64,000 nt of DNA, taken from assembly GCF_000455365.1 (NCBI RefSeq), contig NZ_HG315688.1:62001-126000 (forward strand), read 5' to 3'. The notes below the pieces were generated by a model. That model searched no databases, was not told the origin of the DNA, and saw only the letters and a program-made list of their open reading frames with translations. This document shows positions 59,591 to 64,000 of the stretch, in pieces; positions within the stretch are counted from its first letter, which is position 1; the number at the start of each line of letters is the position of its first letter. Made by a program: the position numbers and the translations under genes. Source of the stretch: Halopiger djelfimassiliensis. Its GTDB lineage: Archaea; Halobacteriota; Halobacteria; Halobacteriales; Natrialbaceae.

Positions 59591-60982
59591 ATGAGACTGC
59601 TCGCGTTCGACGGCCGTATGGGTGCAAGCGGTGACATGATCCTCGCCGCCCTGCTCGACGCCGGGGCCGATCCCGACGCGCTCGAGCCCGTAGCTGACGC
59701 GCTCGACCTCGAGTATCGAATCGACGACGCGGTCAAGTGTGGCATTAGCGCGACGTCGGTCGACGTGGTACTGACCGACGCGACGGACGCGACGAGCGAT
59801 CACGCCCACCAGCACGGATCCGAAAGCGAGGGTGATGAATCCCAGCACAGCGATCACCACACCCACGAGCACTCACACGACCACGGCGACGCACACACCC
59901 ACGAGCACTCACACGACCACGGCGACGCACACACCCACGAGCACTCACACGGCTCCGAGGGCGTCCACGCGGAGGGACACGGCCCCCACCGCAGCTATCT
60001 CGAGGTCCGCGAGATCGTCGAGGAAATGGACCTCGACCGAGAGGTCGAACGGGACGCCCTTTCGATCTTCGAACTGCTCGGGACCGCCGAGGCGAGCGTC
60101 CACGGCGAGTCCCTCGAGGAGATTCACTTCCACGAGGTCGGTGCCGACGACGCGATCGCGGACATCGTCGGCGCGGTCGCCCTCCTCCACGATCTCGATC
60201 CGGATCGAGTCGTTACGACCCCGCTCGCGACGGGCGGGGGGTCGGTTTCGATGAGCCACGGCGAGTATCCCGTCCCGACGCCGGCGGTCGTCGAGATCGC
60301 CCAGCGGGCCGACTGGTCGCTCCGTGGCGGGCCGGTCGACGCGGAGTTGCTGACGCCGACGGGCGCGGCGATACTCGGTCACGTCGCCGACGGCGTCGAA
60401 ACGCTTCCGTCGCTTTCGCTGGCCGGTTCCGGCTACGGTGCCGGCGGCTACGACCTCGATCCTCATCCGAACGTGCTTCGGGCACTCGTCGGGACGAGCG
60501 AGGGCGAACTCGTCGCCGACGACATCGCCGTCCTCGAGACGAACCTCGACGACGCAACCCCCGAGGTACTCGGCGGCCTCCAGGAGACGCTCGCCGACGC
60601 GGGAGCGCGTGACGTGTCGATCCTCCCGGCGACGATGAAAAAGTCCCGCCCGGGCCACCTCGTGAAGGTGATCTGCAAGCCGGCGGATCGAACGCGTGTC
60701 GCACGGCGGCTCGCCGAAGAGACCGGAACGCTGGGCGTCCGCGACGCCGGAGTAACCCACCGCTGGATCGCGACCCGGGAGTTCGAGACGGTCGACCTCG
60801 AGATCGACGACGAAACGCACGCGATCGCCGTGAAGATCGCACGCGACGCCGACGGCGAGGTCTACGACGTCAGCGCCGAGTACGACGACGCCAGCACGGT
60901 CGCCCGAGAAACGGGGCTGGCGATCCGTGAGGTCGTTCGGCGGGCCGAGGCGGCCGCACTCGAGACACTCGACCACGAGTAA
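59591..60982 (+). CDS. larC: Nickel insertion protein LarC
   Basis: A 463-residue LarC, which inserts nickel into the pincer cofactor of lactate racemase and related enzymes. The N terminus is the LarC pattern RLLAFDGRMGASGDMILAAL. The middle has HEVGADDAIADIVGAVALLH and the C-terminal part LETNLDDATPEVLGGLQETL. Residues about 75-130 are an unusual His/Asp/Glu-rich insert (HTHEHSHDHGDA units) that should bind many metal ions. Neither larB nor larE is nearby, so the pathway must be completed elsewhere. It is divergent from cdc48. Confidence 0.93.
   Translation: MRLLAFDGRMGASGDMILAALLDAGADPDALEPVADALDLEYRIDDAVKCGISATSVDVVLTDATDATSDHAHQHGSESEGDESQHSDHHTHEHSHDHGDAHTHEHSHDHGDAHTHEHSHGSEGVHAEGHGPHRSYLEVREIVEEMDLDREVERDALSIFELLGTAEASVHGESLEEIHFHEVGADDAIADIVGAVALLHDLDPDRVVTTPLATGGGSVSMSHGEYPVPTPAVVEIAQRADWSLRGGPVDAELLTPTGAAILGHVADGVETLPSLSLAGSGYGAGGYDLDPHPNVLRALVGTSEGELVADDIAVLETNLDDATPEVLGGLQETLADAGARDVSILPATMKKSRPGHLVKVICKPADRTRVARRLAEETGTLGVRDAGVTHRWIATREFETVDLEIDDETHAIAVKIARDADGEVYDVSAEYDDASTVARETGLAIREVVRRAEAAALETLDHE
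59858..59950 (+). repeat. Tandem 36-bp repeat coding for a His-rich stretch in larC
   Basis: Two exact 36-bp units (59858-59893 and 59894-59929) plus a 21-bp partial third unit (59930-59950) encode copies of HTHEHSHDHGDA. The units are identical at the DNA level, so the repeat is recent and can vary in number by slippage. Its protein effect is the size of the metal-binding insert. Confidence 0.9.
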
Positions 60983-61061
60983 CGACTACAAACGAGCGGT
61001 CGCGAGTGACTAGGAACGGACCGCCAGCCGATCAAAAAAGGCGATGTGCGACTCGGAAGGG

Positions 61062-61481
61062 TTATCCGAGGACGTTGAAGGCCGTCGCTTCACCGACCTG
61101 ACTGTTCTGGTTCGACTGGGACATCTCCTGGTTGACGTTCTGCTCGATCGTCTGGTCACCAGTCGTACCGATATCGATGGTCAGACTGCCGTCAGTCCCG
61201 TCGGTGATCCCGACGTTGATGATCGGGTCACCGCCGATGCCGGTCGAGTTCTGATCGGCGTCCTGTTGGGCGGACTGTTCACCGAAGTTCTGCTGGTTGA
61301 CTTCCTGTGCCTGCGTCACGTCCGCAGTCGACGACTGCACGAGGTTCGTGACGTCTTCTTCGACGGTAACCGGCTCGGCCGGTTCCGGTCCCTCGTGTGC
61401 CGCTGCCGTTCCGGCAAGCCCCATAAACGCGAGGCTGCCGATCATCGCTACTGTAAGCGTGATTGCGAGTGTCCGGTTCAT
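61062..61481 (-). CDS. Small secreted Q/N-rich protein (paralogue A)
   Basis: A 139-residue secreted protein with a clear Sec signal peptide (TLAITLTVAMIGSLAFMGLA, cut after GTAAA). The mature part is very rich in Gln, Asn, Thr and Ser and lacks Cys. It holds DVTQAQEVNQQNFGEQSAQQ and IGTTGDQTIEQNVNQEMSQS, and ends GEATAFNVLG. It has 5-8-residue spacing of Q/N like that of amyloid or beta-solenoid proteins. A closely related paralogue lies at 61906, and a larger protein at 62974 repeats the VTQ-x-QE-x-x-Q motif. I do not recognise a named family. Confidence 0.7.
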   Translation of the reverse strand: MNRTLAITLTVAMIGSLAFMGLAGTAAAHEGPEPAEPVTVEEDVTNLVQSSTADVTQAQEVNQQNFGEQSAQQDADQNSTGIGGDPIINVGITDGTDGSLTIDIGTTGDQTIEQNVNQEMSQSNQNSQVGEATAFNVLG

Positions 61482-61905
61482 GGTTCGTGGTTCGTCACGG
61501 GCGCACGGGGTGTCGCGAAACTGGCGCTCGTCACGGAGAGCTACTACCGATCCCCGCATCGTGACCCGTTGCCCGAGTGACAGTCAGCACAGAAACCGAT
61601 ATCAATCCGGGCAACGGTTTCGCGTCAAATTTCGGACTGAGAAGCGCTGATACGTTCTTTTTTTGCGATAGCTTCGACGAGTGACAACCCTACCGACGGA
61701 CACGTCAGCGTACACCTGAGTCTCCGGCCGGGTGACCGGTAGTACGTGTTACATATGTGTGGCTCCGGTGGCGAATCGCTCGAGCGGAAGCGACCGGCGA
61801 ACGGCCGTACTCCGTATCGTCGTTCAAGACCGAACCGTCCCGGTTGCGGTGGCGTCGCGGGCAAAAAGTAAACGTCGAGATACGGGACGAGCGGAAACGG
61901 AGGAC
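61482..61905. other. Intergenic region between the two Q/N-rich paralogues
   Basis: These 424 bp hold no gene. The left half contains a conserved upstream element (61561-61622, listed separately) and a T-run TTCTTTTTTTGCG near 61655. The right part has nothing recognisable. Confidence 0.4.
61561..61622 (-). promoter_or_regulatory. Conserved element upstream of Q/N paralogue A
   Basis: GTTGCCCG at 61568-61575 and CGGGCAAC at 61608-61615 form a perfect 8-bp inverted repeat, with GTGAC before and GGTTTCG after it. The same layout, with one degenerate arm, occurs upstream of paralogue B (62461-62522). Shared minus-strand core: CGAAACCGTTG-(CC/TT)-CGGATT-x-A. It may be a shared operator or an ancestral upstream region copied with the gene. 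Confidence 0.5.
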
Positions 61906-62346
61906 TTACTCGAGGAGGTTGAAGGCTGCAGCTGCGCCGGCCTGCTCGTTATCGTTCGTCTGGGTCTGCTCCTGGTTGATGTCTTGCTGGATCGTCTGGT
62001 CGCCGGTCGTGCCGACCTCGACGGTGGAGGTACCGTCGGTGTTGGCGACGTTGACGTTCACGTTCGCATCACCGGCGATGCCGGTCGCGTTCTGCTGTGC
62101 CTCCTGATTGGCGGCCTGCACGCCGACGTTAGTCTGATCGACCTCCTGTGTCTGTGGGACCGTTGCGGTCGAGATCTGCTCGACGGTCGGAGCCACTTCC
62201 TCCTCCTCTTCGATAACCACCGGTTCGACCGGTTCGGCCTGTTCTGGCTGATCGTGTGCCGCTGCCGTTCCGGCAAGCCCCATAAACGCGAGGGTGCCGA
62301 TCATCGCTACCGTCAGTGTGATTGCGAAGGTGCGTTTCGTAGACAT
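61906..62346 (-). CDS. Small secreted Q/N-rich protein (paralogue B)
   Basis: A 146-residue paralogue. The signal peptide is nearly the same (TFAITLTVAMIGTLAFMGLA, GTAAA cleavage). It then has an acidic segment (VEPVVIEEEEEVAPTVEQIS), and TQEVDQTNVGVQAANQEAQQ. GTTGDQTIQQDINQEQTQTN is the most conserved block with paralogue A. It ends GAAAAFNLLE, as in A. No Cys and no enzyme motif are present. It is probably exported and assembles with its paralogue or with the large protein at 62974. Confidence 0.7.
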   Translation of the reverse strand: MSTKRTFAITLTVAMIGTLAFMGLAGTAAAHDQPEQAEPVEPVVIEEEEEVAPTVEQISTATVPQTQEVDQTNVGVQAANQEAQQNATGIAGDANVNVNVANTDGTSTVEVGTTGDQTIQQDINQEQTQTNDNEQAGAAAAFNLLE

Positions 62347-62973
62347 TGTTGTGTTCGTAAGGCACGCATCACGAGCGGGGCGGCGTTACCCGTTCCGTAA
62401 CGAACCGCGTGCGTTCGACCGCGTGACCGCTCGTTGCAGTAGGGATCGCCAACTCCCCGATGTGACGCGTTGCCCGGTCGATGCTCCCACCGTGTGCTAC
62501 TTGAATCCGAACAACGGTTTCGGGCCGCATACTCGCGTTAGCGGACCTGAAACCGAGAATCAGGTCGGTGAGGAAAACGTTCCACTGACCGTTCCAGTCG
62601 GCGTCGGCATGGCCGGACCGGGGCCTCGATCGCCGTGCGGCGTCCGGTGATCGGCACGCCCCGTTCGAGCCGCCACGTAACAGTCGACTTCGGTCACTGA
62701 AACAATCTTTCGAGGCGATACGATCGGCTCCCGTCGCGGTACTGCCGCTGGCTCGAGCGCGTCCGAGGCGCTCACGAGGTCACACGCGCCACCTACTCGC
62801 ACGGGGCCGAGCCGAAGGAGCCGGTTTCTAGCGGAAAGCGACTCGCTTCGCTCGAGTAGGCGCTTGCATCGGCAGATCAACTGACAGATAACAAAGTCCG
62901 TCATCGGGATAGGAAGGTTTGCGCCGTGGAGATGCAGAAAGAAAAGACTCTCACGGCTCGAGTCACACGAATC
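62347..62973. other. Intergenic region between paralogue B and the large repeat protein
   Basis: A 627-bp gap between divergent genes. It includes the second copy of the conserved upstream element (62461-62522). I see no credible gene on either strand and no clear TATA box for the plus gene; CGGGATAGGAAGGTTTG near 62915-62930 is the nearest purine-rich segment before its start. Confidence 0.4.
62461..62522 (-). promoter_or_regulatory. Conserved element upstream of Q/N paralogue B
   Basis: It has GTTGCCCG at 62469-62476 and CGAACAAC at 62508-62515, followed by GGTTTCG. The arm-to-arm distance is 39 nt, against 40 in the copy upstream of paralogue A. It is a degenerate form of the same inverted repeat. 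Confidence 0.45.
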
Positions 62974-64000
62974 ATGACTACCACGACGACGATACGTTCA
63001 CAGTGTACGACGGTTCTGATGGCGTGTATAGTCGCCCTATCGATGATCGTTGCCGGCGCGGCAGTGCCGGCGGCTGCAGGGAGCGACGAACCGAACTCGG
63101 AGGCCGTCCACGCGCTCGAAGACGGTGAAGAACTGTACCTCGTTTTCGGTGCTGATCTCGGTGAGATGTCGCTCGAGGAGTACATCGAAGCGCACGCGTC
63201 GGGCGAGCAGGTTTCGGACGCCGAGGTCTCCCAGTACCAGGACGTCGACCAGGTCAACATCAACCAGCAGGCGAACGCGACCTCCATTTCGATCGACGGC
63301 GGTGAAGCGACTGCGATCCAGGAGGCGTCGCAACTGAACAGTAACGATCAGTTCGCCGACGCAGCGGCCGAGAACATCCAGGGACAGACGACCCAGTTCG
63401 AGGACGTCGGAAACGTCTACATCATTCTCGGCGACAGCGACGGAAAGCAGTTCGACGGCTGGGGGATCGCCGACAAGAAAGGCGACAAAACGAACGTCGA
63501 CACGGATCAGACGGCCGAAGCCGTCGTCACGCAGGCACAGGCGGTCGGGCAGTTGAACTACAACGAACAGAACGTCGCGTTCGCGCTTGCAGCGAACGGA
63601 AGCGAGGCGACCGCGGTACAGCAATCCTATCAGACAAACCAGAACCTGCAACAGGGGGTCGCTAACGCGACGAACGTCTACGTTGGCGACGGGAAATTTG
63701 CCGACAAGACCGGCGACCACCAGAAGTCGGGCAGCGGTCCCAGCGCGGGACAGGCGACCGTCGCCGAGGTGACACAGGGCCAGGAAAGCGACCAGATGAA
63801 CGTCAACGAACAGGACGGCTCCGTCGCTATCTCCGTCGGCGAGGGAAGTACCGCGACGGCCATCCAGTTCACCGAACAGGCAAACCTCAACGAACAGCTC
63901 GGCAACGCCAGCGCCACGAACGTCTTCACCTCGATGCCCGGCATGAACGTCGCAACCGCCGGAACGGACGGCGGCAACACGGTCGTCGACAGCCAGAAGA
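62974..64000 (+). CDS. Large secreted Q/N-ladder repeat protein (partial, runs off the window)
   Basis: At least 342 residues; no stop is reached at the window end. A Sec signal peptide (LMACIVALSMIVAGAAVPA) spans about 15-35. The mature chain has three repeats with the pattern 'VTQ-x-Q-x-x-x-Q-x-N-x-N-E/Q-Q ... I-x-x-G-x-x-ATA-x-Q-x-x-x-Q-x-N-x-N ... A-x-A-x-NVY'. They start at about residues 84, 183 and 264, for example QMNVNEQDGSVAISVGEGS and QLNYNEQNVAFALAANGS. The repeated Q/N columns on strand turns resemble curlin-type beta-solenoids. It is divergent from the two small paralogues, which share the VTQ-x-QE-x-x-Q motif. It is probably an extracellular fibre or adhesin. Confidence 0.75.
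   Translation, partial: MTTTTTIRSQCTTVLMACIVALSMIVAGAAVPAAAGSDEPNSEAVHALEDGEELYLVFGADLGEMSLEEYIEAHASGEQVSDAEVSQYQDVDQVNINQQANATSISIDGGEATAIQEASQLNSNDQFADAAAENIQGQTTQFEDVGNVYIILGDSDGKQFDGWGIADKKGDKTNVDTDQTAEAVVTQAQAVGQLNYNEQNVAFALAANGSEATAVQQSYQTNQNLQQGVANATNVYVGDGKFADKTGDHQKSGSGPSAGQATVAEVTQGQESDQMNVNEQDGSVAISVGEGSTATAIQFTEQANLNEQLGNASATNVFTSMPGMNVATAGTDGGNTVVDSQK

Noticed and set aside
59858-59950. Possible CRISPR-like tandem repeats
   Set aside because: The 36-bp units are directly joined without spacers, lie inside larC in frame, and code for a His-rich metal-binding stretch.

Overview
The window comes from a halophilic archaeon of class Halobacteria. Evidence: the proteins are highly acidic (D/E-rich), the DNA is GC-rich with strongly biased codons, the ribosomal genes are archaeal/eukaryote-type (eL19, eL32, eS4), and there are HalOD1, DUF7344-like and PGF-CTERM-like proteins, TTTATA-like promoters, and genes that are leaderless or joined by ATGA overlaps. 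The gene set resembles Natrinema/Haloterrigena-type Natrialbales, but this is an impression from gene content and not a phylogeny.

Layout. (1) 1-2753 (minus): tRNA-Pro, cbf5/truB, cmk and a DUF106 (EMC3/Oxa1-like) membrane insertase, the distal end of the archaeal ribosomal super-operon. (2) 2901-6072 (plus): two tandem paralogous secreted proteins with pilin-like N termini sit inside that cluster, followed by convergent adk. (3) 6774-18600: a roughly 12 kb block between adk and secY holds a cytochrome c oxidase set (subunit II, a fused subunit I-III, a subunit IV-like protein and helper membrane proteins), a subtilisin-like protease, a large PGF-CTERM-type surface protein, a frameshifted amphi-Trp gene and a decayed remnant resembling a nitric oxide reductase. 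(4) 18662-33144 (minus): the S10/spc-type ribosomal protein operon from an RNA methyltransferase and rpl3 down to secY, with RNase P component 1 embedded.

(5) 33424-34245: tRNA-Gly, an extra copy of its 3' end 66 bp downstream, a tiny membrane protein and a zinc-finger pseudogene, which may be an old integration scar. (6) 34439-48567: housekeeping and accessory genes, including a HalOD1 protein, thiamine-binding protein, HMA copper chaperone, mch, GTPBP1-like GTPase, three small zinc-finger proteins, pyrF, a pair of dehalogenase-like enzymes, a methyltransferase, a KhtTU-type cation/proton antiporter, DUF2240 and RNase HI. A short, highly structured promoter-flanked segment at 39980-40070 is a candidate non-coding RNA. 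(7) 48742-54945: a complete dipeptide/oligopeptide-type ABC importer operon (SBP, two permeases, two ATPases). (8) 55111-60982: a small winged-helix regulator behind a palindrome, an EamA exporter, a two-domain CDC48 AAA ATPase and a His-rich LarC.

(9) 61062-64000: two small secreted Q/N-rich paralogues (minus) face away from a large secreted protein (plus, running off the window) built from repeats of the same Q/N ladder motif. The three look like parts of one extracellular fibre or matrix system with curlin-like repeat logic. This is the least explained and most interesting locus in the window.
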